Assembly: GCF_965363235.1 (NCBI RefSeq)
Contig: NC_134844.1
Location: 49,286,872 to 49,350,871 of the forward strand
DNA: 64,000 bases
Reading direction: 5' to 3'
DNA from: Mytilus galloprovincialis
Taxonomy: Eukaryota > Mollusca > Bivalvia > Mytilida > Mytilidae
Under the pieces are notes generated by a model. The model had not been told where the DNA came from, searched no databases, and saw only the letters and a program-made list of their open reading frames with translations. Both the position numbers and the translations under genes were made by a program. Each line of letters starts with the position of its first letter. Positions within the stretch are counted from its first letter, which is position 1. Positions 46,757 to 57,509 of the stretch are shown piece after piece.

Positions 46757-48045
46757 CTGCAATAGAAATTATTTGACCATGTACTTCTTTGCTACTACAA
46801 ATTACCAGTCTGCATCGTACATCGTACTTAATGTTTCCAATATTTTTTATTTAGTTTTAATGAATTATTACCGAATCCTAGGAGTCGATATTAAGAATTA
46901 AACGATGGACAGTTAGTGTGTGAATTTTTCTTGCTACCTGATTGGAAGATATTACGAGACGTGAATAATCAAAGTTTATTGATTGGTTAGGACAACGAAC
47001 GGATAGGCGAACGACGTACGATTTGGTATTCTTATATTTTGCATAACTCTTTTTTCTAAATCATCAATTGTTTTATAATTGCTATGTATGTATTCACCTG
47101 CTATGACATTGGTTCAAACGTGATATTCTTACAGGTCATGCCATTCTGTCATTCTCTGTGGCATTTGTTAAATATAACTGAAAAAGAGTGGAAAAGTAAC
47201 TCATTAAAATATCACATCGATCCGGCAATGTTTAACACTATACACCGAAATAGATTTTTTCTACCACGATCTTAAGTCTGTAAATCGATTTGGATCGATA
47301 GTTTAAATCTCTGAGTAATTCTAAGGTACATATTCCTGGTTGTACAAATCAATTAATAAATATACGCTGACGCCGAGATTTCCGATTTTAAATAGATATA
47401 AGAAGATGTGGTATGATTTCAAATGGGAAAACTCTCCATCCAAGTCACAATTTGTAAAAGAAAAACCATATTACAGTCAAAGTACGGTCTTCAACATAGT
47501 GCCCTGGCTCCCACCGATCAGCAAGCTATAAAAGACCCTTAAAAATGACTATAGTGTTAAACCATTCAAACGGGAAAACCAAGGATATAATCTATATATA
47601 TATATATAAAAGAATGTTAAAAAGTTTTACTGTGACGAAATGCGCTGGCCGCTATTTTCTTTCAAAACGCAGATAATTTGTCAATTCGGAAAATACATTT
47701 ACGTTTTCAAATTAACACAGTATTTCGACTAACTGCTTAACTTTATAACTAATTTTTTTTTTAATTCTTGCGAGTATGTCACGTCCGCTACGCAGACACA
47801 TTTCGAAACACATACGTTTGTACAAAATATATTCCGCTGTTAAGATTCAAAATCTGTAGGCCCTACACATAAAAAAACAAAAAAAAAGTAAATTAATAAT
47901 CATTATCTGCATTGCACTTGGTGTGTGTATAAGTATTCGAATTTTATATTGCAAAACAAATCTCCAAAAATATTCATGTTATCGAGTCTCGAACTCAGTA
48001 TCATGGACATTCCAGGTAAACCGCTAACGAGGGTTACTGCTCACA
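46757..48045. other. intergenic DNA with a dispersed-repeat fragment
   Basis: A repeat related to the 435-bp family lies at about 47,398-47,570 (AAGAAGATGTGGTATGATTT, CATCCAAGTCACAATTTGTA, 'ACGGTCTTCAACATAGTGCC'). Its interior phrase recurs near 57,390. A (TA)n tract lies near 47,590. No terminal inverted repeats for the transposase were found in its 5' flank. Confidence 0.5.
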
Positions 48046-48500
48046 AGGAAGCTATTAAACCAAGAGTTCCAAATGGTGAAGTTGAAATCATCCCTTCGTA
48101 AATTTTACGGACGCCATCACGAGTTGGTTGACCGTTATGAAATAACCGTTTCACAAATGATATCGGATATGTTCCTTACGTCGTAACTACAATCCCCTTC
48201 CCTTTCATGAATGTGACCTACCGAATAAGACTATTTACCGGATTTGTAATCACATAAGCAACACGACGGGTGCCACATGCTGAGCAGGATCTGCTTACCC
48301 TTCCGGAGCACCTGAGATCACCCCTAGTTTTTGGTGGGGTTCGTGTTGTTTATTCTTTCGTTTTCTATGTTGTGTCATGTGTACTATTGTTTTTCTGTTT
48401 GTCTTTTTCATTTTTAGCCATGACGTTGTCAGTTTGTTTTAGATTTATGAGTTTGACTGTCCCTTTGGTATCTTTCGTCCCTCTTTTATTACCACTGGGT
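48046..48500 (+). mobile_element. 3' end of a Penelope-like element (upstream partial copy)
   Basis: From 48046 a frame reads KLLNQ, then VKLKSSLRKFYGRHHELVDR and SQMISDMF, ending at TAA (48184-48186). This is the C-terminal end of a Penelope-like RT polyprotein. It is followed by the element's 3' region up to about 48,500 ('CAACACGACGGGTGCCACAT', 'TCCGGAGCACCTGAGATCAC'). The plus frame at 48270-48503 is a familiar spurious reading of this 3' region. A second copy begins directly downstream. Confidence 0.75.
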
Positions 48501-51224
48501 TGATGTCTCTGCTGGTGGACATTTTGTCCCCGAGGACATCATCCGCCCAGTAGCAAAACTACAATTGCATGAACTTACGAAGATCAAACAGGAAACTGGC
48601 TCGGACGTCGCCCAGTATAAAAAGGTCCGAAACAGACGTCACCATGGACACGGTGTCGTCTGATATGGCAGGTGTCCCCTCATCACCAGACATGACAATT
48701 ATCTCAAACACGACTCATTCAGATCATCGTCCTAGTGACAATAGCAATATTACACGTATACAGCCATGTTCAGTTCTCCTTAAAGACATTTTGGTTTTTG
48801 ATGACACAGTACAACACTGTCGCATTTCAAAATGTGAGACCAAAGGCGGCAAAACATGTGCTATTTTAATTACAGATGCTGAATTCACTAGCAATTTGAC
48901 CAAGAAGTCATATTTTACCAGAAGTTACGATGATCTGAATTGTAAATCGATAAATGTCGTCTACGGATTAGAGTGCAACCTTTGCGGATTGGTATACGTC
49001 GGTGAAACGAAAGGAAGGCTAAACAAACGTATGTGCGGTCATAGATCAGACATTAACCTCAATGCTAACGACATTCTATACCAGCATTTCAATCAGCCTG
49101 ATCATTCCATCGTTTCTATGACAGTTTGCATTATCGAAAATATATCATAGCTCTAACAATCCTAATCTTTCAACGACTCTCCGTAGACAAAAAGAAGACT
49201 ACTGGATTAGACAATTGGGAACTGCAACACCGTATGGCTGCAATGACAAAATTGATGGTATAGGTATTCTATCTAGTCCTTCGTGTAACTCGGTGAATGT
49301 GATGTATATTTTCAACTCGACTCCTCGACGTAGACGCAGTCATGGTCATCGTCATTATACATCACCTTCTCTGCATGATGTCTCTATTAATGACTTGCTG
49401 TCATTCATACAAAAGCCGTTAGGTATTCATCACATTCGCACGAAACTTTATTCATTACCCCTTTCAAAACTTCATTCTCTGTTCAATTTATGTTTGGAAT
49501 CCACTGTTACAAACCCTCATTCAAACCAATACAAACTTCAAGCTATAATTTCGGATATTGCAAGTCACAGACTTTTCAAGCCAGTTCGCATTGGAAAAGA
49601 TGAAAAAGAGAAAAGATCTTTTCTAAATCTTTCCTTTGCCAACAAAGGTCTCGATGGCGTCAACCTAGGCAATATCCTTCATCATAAATTAGTTCAATCG
49701 AAAATACCTCCTTATTTCAAAGACCAGTCTGTACCAATAATTTCTTATACCTATACCAAACCTATTGCAACTAAAATTTTCAATTACAAACGCGTTTTGC
49801 AGAATCTCGATATTGACGACTTCAAGTCTAAACCTCCTGATTGCACTTGTGCTAGTTCCCAATTCATATATAATCATGCTGGCCACGTTATTACCGGTGA
49901 CCTTAACATTGTTAATAACACTTCTCTACGAAATGTGTTATCGAAAGGTCCGAAATATCGTGAGCCTAAATCCATCAATTGGAAATACAACTTTAAAATT
50001 TTGATGGACTCAGTCGAGGATTATGCCAGGCAATGGGCTAAACGTGAAAAGGAAGACGTAGACACTCTATCCGAATGGATTAAGGCAGTGAGGTCGTTAA
50101 TACAAATCAGAATCAAGAAACTGAATGGGTCCATCAATGCCCATGCTACGTCAATCTTTAAAGACCCAAATGTTGCTAAACACTTATCCGACCTCCATGA
50201 TAAATATGTTGTTGTCCCCGCAGACAAAGCCCCAAATAACATCGTTTTTGTCTGTAAAAGTCACTACATTAATTGCTTGATAAACGAATTAGGTATAGAC
50301 AATTCACTTGGAAACTCAACATATACCCTCACGACACTTACCAAAGAGGAAATCCTGGATAATCATAGGTCTGTACTTTGTTCCTTTGGTATTTCAACCA
50401 AAGATGAAGAGCTGGATCTTCCATCACTGTATTGGATACCTAAACTACATAAGTGTCCTTACAAACAACGGTATATTGCTGGGTCTTCCAAGTGCTCCAC
50501 GAAACCTCTTTCTAAATTATTAACATGTATTTTATCAGCAATCAAAGACGGGCTTCAAAGTTATTGTGAAACTGCCTATTCTAGAGGTAGCGTGAATCAG
50601 ATGTGGATACTTAAAAATTCCAAAGATCTTTTAGAGTACATACAATCTAACTCTCTTTCATCTTGTAACCGTATTAAAACATTTGACTTTTCTACTCTTT
50701 ACACAAGTATTCCACATTCCAAACTAAAAGACAAATTGAAAGAGTTGGTATTACTTTGCTTCATAAAAAAGAATGGCCAACGTAGATACAAGTATCTTGT
50801 CTTAGGGAGGGATAAATCATACTTTGTAAAGAATCATTCTGATTCAAACAAAAAATTCTCTGAAACCGATATTATCAAGATGCTTGATTTCTTGATTGAC
50901 AACATATTTGTAACGTTCGGAGGACGTGTTTTTCAACAGACTGTCGGCATCCCAATGGGAACAAACTGTGCCCCTCTACTTGCCGACTTGTTTTTTTATT
51001 ATTATGAGGCTGACTTCATGCAGGAACTTCTTAGGAAGAAAGATAAGAAGTTAGCAATATCCTTTAACTCTACTTTCCGCTATATAGATGACGTTCTTTC
51101 ACTAAACAATTCAAAATTTGGTGACTATGTGGAACGCATCTATCCCATCGAATTGGAGATAAAGGATACTACAGATACAGTTAAGTCGGCTTCATATCTT
51201 GACTTACATCTAGAAATTGACAAT
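48501..51224 (+). mobile_element. Penelope-like retroelement with N-terminal GIY-YIG (Naiad-like), 3'-truncated
   Basis: The coding order is GIY-YIG nuclease first, RT second. This permuted order, together with a short CxC zinc motif between them (CTCAS at residue 212 of the RT segment), is the described character of Naiad-type Penelope-like elements, which are common in invertebrates. The element starts near GGGTTGATGTCTCTGCTGGT and family-like coding stops at about 51,224. The part missing at the 3' end is partly present in the fragment upstream, giving the partial-tandem arrangement known for this class. Confidence 0.78.
48569..49142 (+). pseudogene. GIY-YIG nuclease segment of the Penelope-like polyprotein
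   Basis: The nuclease makes the DNA nick used for target-primed insertion. The ATG at 48569 opens a basic, serine-rich leader (residues 1-80), followed by a CRISKC segment and the GIY-YIG core: VYGLECNLCGLVYVGETKGR (about residues 131-150) with conserved arginines in LNKRMCGHR. A single-base loss in the A run at 49137-49140 ends this frame at 49150; the rest of the domain (QKEDYWIRQLGT) lies in the frame of the RT segment. It would otherwise be one continuous polyprotein. Confidence 0.8.
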
Positions 51225-51317
51225 ACAAAGAATGCAGGAAGTGACATTTTATTTGTCGTTAACATTTCATTTAGTGTCTGTATGGTATTTATAGGAATTG
51301 TGTGTTGGTTTTTGTGA
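49143..51317 (+). pseudogene. reverse transcriptase segment of the Penelope-like polyprotein
   Basis: The frame is open from 49143 without any stop for about 720 codons. In order it carries the end of the nuclease domain, a basic linker (RRRRSHGHRH), the CTCAS motif with HVITGDLNIV, KGPKYREP, then VVVPADKAPN and YWIPKLHK (RT fingers). The catalytic blocks follow: FDFSTLYTSIPHSKL (first Asp), QTVGIPMGTNCAPLLADLF, and FRYIDDVLSLNN (catalytic Asp pair), then SASYLDLHLEID. After residue N at 51,224 the sequence no longer fits the family (NISFSVCMVFIGIVCWFL), so the thumb and C-terminus are missing. The RT catalytic residues are intact; truncation and the upstream frameshift disable it. Confidence 0.88.
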
Positions 51318-53092
51318 ATGGTTCATTAGTTGATGTATGATTTATTTATTGAATTATTTATGGTATTTTCCTATTGAGCAGAGAGAAAGAGAGAGAGTGG
51401 AAGAGAGAAAGAAAGAGAAAGAGAAAGAGAGAGAGAAAGAGAAATATCGTGTACATAATCTGTTTATATGTAATTACTTAATTGAAAATACTTCATTGAT
51501 AATAAACGTTCTGGTCAGTTGATTATGCTGCTTTTTATCAAGTCGTTTTATCAATCATTGAAAAAAGGACTACAGAGAAATTTTACTCCATGCTACTCCA
51601 ATTAAAATACACTGAAACCTAACCAAAAAAAAAAAGTCTGATTAATAAATATAAGAAGATATGGTTTGATTGCCAATGAGACAACTCTCCTTTGAAAAGA
51701 TAGGTTCTTATTGAAAACTATCATATTTGATGAAACTACTATTGCGATGGTGATAATATAAATAAATTACTGAACATGATATATTTACACGAAAACATTC
51801 GAATATGGATAACTCCTAAAATCTCGAACACTTAATCTTTCCATATGCACCCTAATTTCTTTACAAGTTGTTAAGACTGTTGTTTTTTCTAGTGATCAGA
51901 TGATTTAAAATCCTGTCAGGTCTATCACAAATGCTGTCGATTACATTTAAATTTTATCAGTCATGAGACTAATTGAAAACTGTAAGAAGTGTTGTTTCTG
52001 GTTATTTTATCAAACTAACAACTATATCACCCGAGAGACATGTAGAAATGGCCACCTTTTTTCCATCCTTAACATAATGATTTTTCGTCATTTTTTATAA
52101 CTATCTATCAGTTATATGATTAATTAATATGTGCATTAGTTTTAAGACATTCGATCTAGATACGCAAAAAACGAGGGCAACACCGTAAATACACATAGCA
52201 TATATCAATGACCAAGAAAAAATGAATTTTCCCGATTTTTTTTTTTGTTTTTTTTTTGATTTTTTTGATTTTTCTACCATAATTAGCCTTGGTAAATGAA
52301 CATTTATAAGATTTTAGGCTTAAACAACTTTTTTATTCTTATTGATTTAAGTAAAATTTAATTAAATATTTGCTTTATTTATAAAAGTAAAACAATTTTT
52401 TTTTTATATCAAGTGTTTTCTTATTTAACTTGTGACTTTTTGTCATATGACTTTCTGTCCTATAATTTGTTCCATTTCTCACCTATTTTTAAAATAAAAT
52501 TTGTTTATTTTTTTCTCATCGTAATTATTATGTAAAATTTCTTTTTATGAACCATTTCCATAAATATATTCATTGGTGTGCCGAGTATGTATAGGTAATA
52601 TGCCGAGTTTGTATAGGCCGAGTTTGTACTATGCCGAGTTATACATGTCCCGAGTTTGTAGTGTGCCGAGATGTCCTGTATTCGTTCTACGCGTCCGTAA
52701 GTGGGGTCGGATTGAAATCATGATACTAGGTTATAGGTACATATTATGATAAAGTGTTCATTTGCTATAGTGATTAGTTATGATGATAACTCACGTCAAA
52801 CTGTCAATTTGGTGCAGATTATATAATCATGTGACAATGTGATGATTTAATCTTGAAATTATGTTGATATTTTGGTAAGAAACTGTACATATATGTATTA
52901 TTGCTATTCTCTAAAAATAGGACAGTAATGTGTATAATTTACACTTTAAACTGCGTATTAAAACGGTTAAATGATTGAGATACTTTTGTGTTAGATTTCT
53001 TCGTCAGCTTAGAATACACAAAACGTATGCTCTCTGTATAAAAATAATAACCATTTATTTTTCATTGCTTGGACATAAAATATTAAAATCAC
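51225..53092. other. AT-rich DNA with low-complexity tracts
   Basis: A GA-rich microsatellite lies at about 51,380-51,440. A fragment of the 435-bp repeat lies at about 51,648-51,700 (ATAAGAAGATATGGTTTGAT, TGCCAATGAGACAACTCTCC). T runs lie near 52,238. No gene is supported. Confidence 0.55.
52575..52672 (+). repeat. GCCGAGTTTGTA short tandem repeat
   Basis: The phrase GCCGAG(T)(T/A)(T)GTA occurs six times with spacings of about 12-26 bases: near 52580, 52602, 52618, 52633, 52651 and 52667. Old, irregular minisatellite. Confidence 0.7.
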
Positions 53093-54304
53093 GGAATTTA
53101 CCGAAGTGCATTTAGACGTGGACATGGATGTCAGACCACACTTCTCAGAGTGTTAGAAGACTGGCGAGAAGCTCTTGATAAAAACCAGTACATTGCAGCA
53201 GTATTAATGGATCTTTCTAAGGCTTTTGACTGCCTGCCTCACAATATTATGCTAGATAAATTATCAGCATATGGTTTAACCCCCAATGCAGTTGCTCTTT
53301 TAAAGTCCTATTTATCTAATCGAAAACAGCAAATTAAAGTCAACAATGTTCTGAGTGGTTGGGCTGACATCCATAAAGGCGTACCACAGGGTTCGATACT
53401 AGGGCCATTGTTGTTTAATATATTTATAAATGATATTTTTCTTTTTGTTAAAAATGGTAGTTTATATAACTATGCAGATGACAATACTTTATCTTTTTGT
53501 ACTCCAGATTTCGATTTATTAATTTCAACTTTGGAATATGATTCAAAAATACTTATTGAGTGGTTCAGGGTAAATAAAATGCAAGCAAATCCTGACAAAT
53601 TTCAAGTTTTGACTGTTGGCAAAAAGACCTTTGAAAAGAACCCATCTATACATATTCAAAATTCGAACCTCACATGTGAAAAAACAGTAAAATTATTAGG
53701 CATTGAAATAGACTACCAGCTAAATTTTGATGTTCATGTCAGCTCAATCTGTAGGAAGGCATCACAGCAATTAAATGTTTTAAAACGTTTAGGCTCATTT
53801 TTGGATAGACTTAGTAAACTTACTATATTTCATACTTTTATTCTTAGTAATTTTAATTTTTGCCCTTTGGCATGGCATTTTTGCACTGAGAAAAATTCCA
53901 AAAAACTAGAAAAGGTGCAGGAAAGAGCACTCCGTTTTGTTTATGAGGATTTTACCAGCTCCTACGAGGACCTCTTACTTAAAGCTAAGGTGCCTTCCTT
54001 GCAGATCAGACGGATAAGAACAATGGCTCTAGAAACTTTTAAAATTATAAACAACATCGCTCCTGTGTGCTTACAAAATTTGGTGAATGTCAAAAAATCT
54101 AAATATTCTTTCAGGTATGTAAATATTCTTGAAATTCCACAGGTAAAGTCAACCCGTTACGGTAAAAAATCGTTCAAATTTGCTGCTGCTACTTTATGGA
54201 ACAGTCTTCCAAACCATTTCAGGACTGAAAACAGTTTTTCACATTTTAAAAGTCTTGTTCAGTCCTGGAACGGTTTGGAATGTCACTGTTCTGCTTGCAG
54301 ATAA
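53093..54304 (+). CDS. LINE reverse transcriptase, 5'-truncated, uninterrupted frame
   Basis: The frame is open from about 53,084 and reads family-like sequence from 53093 (FRRGHGCQTTLLRVLEDWRE). RT blocks follow in order: AVLMDLSKAFDCLPHNIML (first catalytic Asp), GVPQGSILGPLLFNIFIND, YNYADDNTLS (catalytic Asp pair), WFRVNKMQANPDKFQ and KLLGIEID, then the usual C-terminal part (KKLEKVQERALRFVYEDFTS, FKFAAATLWNSLPNHF, ending ECHCSACR). About 403 codons remain. ORF1, the endonuclease domain and the first RT blocks are missing. There is no frameshift or stop, so this insertion is comparatively young. The GTG at 53150 is not a real start; no native start exists because of the truncation. Confidence 0.88.
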   Translation, partial: GIYRSAFRRGHGCQTTLLRVLEDWREALDKNQYIAAVLMDLSKAFDCLPHNIMLDKLSAYGLTPNAVALLKSYLSNRKQQIKVNNVLSGWADIHKGVPQGSILGPLLFNIFINDIFLFVKNGSLYNYADDNTLSFCTPDFDLLISTLEYDSKILIEWFRVNKMQANPDKFQVLTVGKKTFEKNPSIHIQNSNLTCEKTVKLLGIEIDYQLNFDVHVSSICRKASQQLNVLKRLGSFLDRLSKLTIFHTFILSNFNFCPLAWHFCTEKNSKKLEKVQERALRFVYEDFTSSYEDLLLKAKVPSLQIRRIRTMALETFKIINNIAPVCLQNLVNVKKSKYSFRYVNILEIPQVKSTRYGKKSFKFAAATLWNSLPNHFRTENSFSHFKSLVQSWNGLECHCSACR

Positions 54305-54550
54305 TTCTTAAACTGTTTTATTATTTATGCTGCTTTTGGTTGCTCTGGTCAAGCATGTTTTTACTTCATTCTAAATTTGTTGATTATTTTTATTGCATGC
54401 TATGTATGTGAGATTCAACTTTGTATTACAGGTTGTTTTATATGTCAAAATGCACTGTTTTTATGTTATTTATATGTTTTTATATTCGGTCAAAAGCTCC
54501 TTAGAGCTTGTGTTGCTTATTTGTACTCATGCCGAATCAAAATAAAGTTT

Positions 54551-54570
54551 TCTTATCTTATCTTATCTTA
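54551..54570 (+). repeat. (TCTTA)4 LINE tail
   Basis: Four perfect TCTTA units directly after the 3' untranslated region of the LINE. Confidence 0.9.
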
Positions 54571-54571
54571 T

Positions 54572-55105
54572 GTAATTTCGTTTCCAGGACTTTCATCGCT
54601 TCATTGATTTCTGGTGTAAATAACCAATCCCGACGCTACTGATTAGAAGAATACAAAAATTACAAGGTGAGCAATATGGTTTCTTATATGCAAAGAAGCC
54701 TACACCAAGCATCACGGTATTGTTATTGGCAAGGGTTTCAGTGCACTATAGGATACTATAGTGTCAGCTGTTGCAAATTATATACATGTAATTTAGCTTT
54801 ATATTTGACAATGACCCCCGAGGCAATCATTTATACGATCCTTCAAACCAAAAAAACTTGCAACACAGTGAACTCCGAAAAAGATGTTTGCATGTGGGGT
54901 AGACAGTTTGATGATCTTTGATGTACTCGTACATGATGTTTTATTCTTTGGAGTTGTCAGGAGTCTGATTTAGAAGGGGACCAGGGTGCATGCCATCCTT
55001 TTCTGGTAAATTTGGTGGGCCTGAACTTATGAAAATTTCTGGATCCACCACTGGTTGTTGGACCATAATAGTCCCAGTATGGACACAGTGGTGATCAGCA
55101 GTCAT
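54572..55105. other. AT-rich DNA with a hAT-like terminus
   Basis: At about 54,962-55,060 the sequence reads as reverse complement of 'CCAGTGGTGGATCCAGAAAT' plus downstream bases; a forward copy of this end is at 56,922. CAGTGG-type ends are typical of hAT elements. The plus frame at 54667-54921 (84 codons) has no recognisable domain. Confidence 0.45.
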
Positions 55106-55541
55106 TATAAAAAAGAAGATGTGGTATGATTGCCAATGAGACAACAGTTACTGTCTACAAGTTACCAAAATGACACAGACATTTTAAAACAACTATAGGT
55201 CACCGTACGGCCTTCAACAATGATCAAAGCCTATACAACATAGTCAGCTATAAAAGGCCCTGATATGACATGTAAAACAATTCAAACCAGAAAACCAACG
55301 GCCTTATTTATACAAAAAAATGAACGAAAAACAAATATGTAACACATAAACAAACGACAACCACTGAATTACAGGCTCCTGACTTGGGACTGACACATAC
55401 ATAAATAATGTGGCGGGGTAAAACATTGTAGCGGGATTCCGATCCTCCCCCTAACCTTGGACAGTGGTACATGTACATGTATAACAGTACAACATAAGAA
55501 CGAACTATAAAAATCAGTCGAAAAAGGCTTAACTCATCAGA
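55106..55541 (+). mobile_element. 435-bp mussel repeat, complete copy
   Basis: Runs from ATAAAAAAGAAGATGTGGTA to AAAAAGGCTTAACTCATCAG. It includes 'GGTCACCGTACGGCCTTCAA', 'AACCAACGGCCTTATTTATA', 'ACAAACGACAACCACTGAAT', 'TGGCGGGGTAAAACA' and 'ACATAAGAACGAACTATAAA'. It serves as the reference for the other copies. No coding capacity and no clear terminal repeats; its mobilising enzyme is unknown. Confidence 0.88.
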
Positions 55542-56921
55542 TTGCCCATTGATATATCAAAAGCACTGAAAACTCTATTTGATACGTCTGATTTCAATTT
55601 ATTCACATCATCAGGTCTTGCACTTAGTATATTTTTTCGTGATGAACATTACTATTTGGTTGATTATGTAGGGAAGCACTGAAGCATGAGTGGAGAAATC
55701 GCCCCCCTCCCCCTTATTGTCCCAGCTGACCTGAGAATCTGTCCCTCTTTAACCATTAATGTCATACAACAATTACTTTTCCATTGTGGCATCATATATT
55801 TTGTATTAAAACATCAAAATTTTACATGAAATATTTGTGATGTACATGTACAGTTTGTAATGGCGGACATATACATATTGTAGCAATAAGGTGTATTCAA
55901 AGCAAAATAATTAATAATAAATCAACTCGATGGAAAGAAGCATACTGGTAAGTCAATTGGTTTTTTTCGCACAGCATCTGCATAGAGTGATGAGATATAA
56001 ATCAGGAGATCAATCACTGGTTTTAGAAGTCAAGAATTTTTATATTTTACTTATTTGGGTAGATACATGTAACACAACATTTATCTTAACATTATACCTC
56101 AGTGTTCTTCATGAAAACTATCACACTGATTTTAAATCATTATAGGAAAGCACAGTGTATAAGCAAACATTTCAGGAGGCAAAGAGTCTTTTATAGGCTG
56201 ACTGCAATAGTCTGTATATTATCTGAAAAAGCTTAGTTCTTCTCAACTTTCTTATTATTTCAAACATTTTAATAGATGTCTCCCAAATTTGGTGTATTTC
56301 TATTAGCTTTTTTCAAAGTCATTTTCATTTATTTTTCAACCCGGCCCAGAAATATGTGGTTACCTTTAATATAGCTGATTTAGAGAAAGGCGACCTGGGT
56401 CACCTCTAACAAAGGCTATATTTATTGTCCATGCCTCTTTTTTTTCATAATTCATCTTACATGTACATCTCCCTTGAATTTGTTTTCTTATTTGTTCTAT
56501 GGTCTATCTATGCATATCTATCTTTATACCACATTTTCATGGTCCCACAAAAATGTTTAAAATGTTTACATTTTACTTTTTTCTAGCTTCTCTCATGTGA
56601 TAGCCATACCTTTTTGGTCACTATTTATGTGTTGCGTTTAAATATAAATTGTAACACTTTACAGTGACTGAACAGGTAAAACAAATACTTCTCAAGAAAC
56701 AGAAAAAAGAAGACTACTTGGAACAGCACCAGACTACATGTATGTATGAATAAAAACTCAGATCGGAATAGCATGGAGGATATTATATGTGATTGTGAAT
56801 AAGCAAGGAAAGCTTTTAATAATAGTGCCTATTTTTTAATTTACTAGATTTTTCATTCATTATCTGTGCAAATTTCAACATAATTTGTCATAAATTCTTA
56901 TCTAACTTTACTCAAACTTTC
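55542..56921. other. AT-rich DNA, no gene recognised
   Basis: The plus frame at 55930-56145 (71 codons) has no recognisable domain. No repeat structure stands out. Confidence 0.5.
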
Positions 56922-57060
56922 AGTGGTGGATCCAGAAATTTTCATAAGCGGGAGCCTACTGACTGCCTACAAAGGGGCCAACTCCAGTCATGCTTGAGTG
57001 ATTCCCTATAAAAACAACAAAACTCCACCTCTGACTTTAATTTAATATGACAAGTGTTTC
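56922..57060 (+). mobile_element. hAT-like terminus fragment
   Basis: 'TTCAGTGGTGGATCCAGAAA' followed by 'CTACAAAGGGGCCAACTCCA' and 'TGAGTGATTCCCTATAAAAA' is a familiar end of a mussel repeat with CAGTGG-type termini. Only one end is visible. Confidence 0.45.
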
Positions 57061-57509
57061 ATTCACCAAAATACTGGTGCGTTTCTGTGATAAATATCAT
57101 GCACAATTTTATAAATGAGAGGGGAAAGAAGATCCACATGTGGTGTACCTGCACATGACAATTGCAAACTGCCCCATTTTTTTTTATCACAACCATTCAA
57201 CTGATCATGCTGATACTGACATTACCAGAGAGTACACATCAAATGAAAAATCACAAATAACTGATACATATTATCAGATATTACAGAATTAAATATGTTT
57301 TAAATTTATTACAAAAAAATGTGTTCTCAATCTTGTAGATAGATATTACAGGATCTCATATACATGTACATGTAAATACCAAAGACAACTGTCTATCCAA
57401 GTCACAATTTATAAAAGTAAACTATTAAAGGTTGTAGTTTGGTCTTCAACGCAAAGCTCGGTTCACACCAAACAGCAATATTATATAGTCCATATCAATC
57501 ATGACAATG

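Larger units (their letters stand above)
53093..54571 (+). mobile_element. 5'-truncated LINE with (TCTTA)n tail
   Basis: The body begins abruptly inside the RT domain and runs through an intact stop codon, a 3' untranslated region with AATAAA (54541) and a tail of TCTTA repeats (54551-54570). 5' truncation with a 3' microsatellite is the usual product of target-primed reverse transcription by Jockey/CR1-like LINEs. I could not define a clear target-site duplication. Confidence 0.85.

Noticed and set aside
44400..47050. Terminal inverted repeats for the DDE_Tnp_4 transposase
   Set aside because: I compared both flanks by eye and found no convincing inverted pair, so element limits were not called.
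48270..48503. 77-codon hydrophobic plus frame, a possible membrane peptide
   Set aside because: It lies in the 3' region of a Penelope-like element after the polyprotein stop and is a familiar spurious frame of that repeat.
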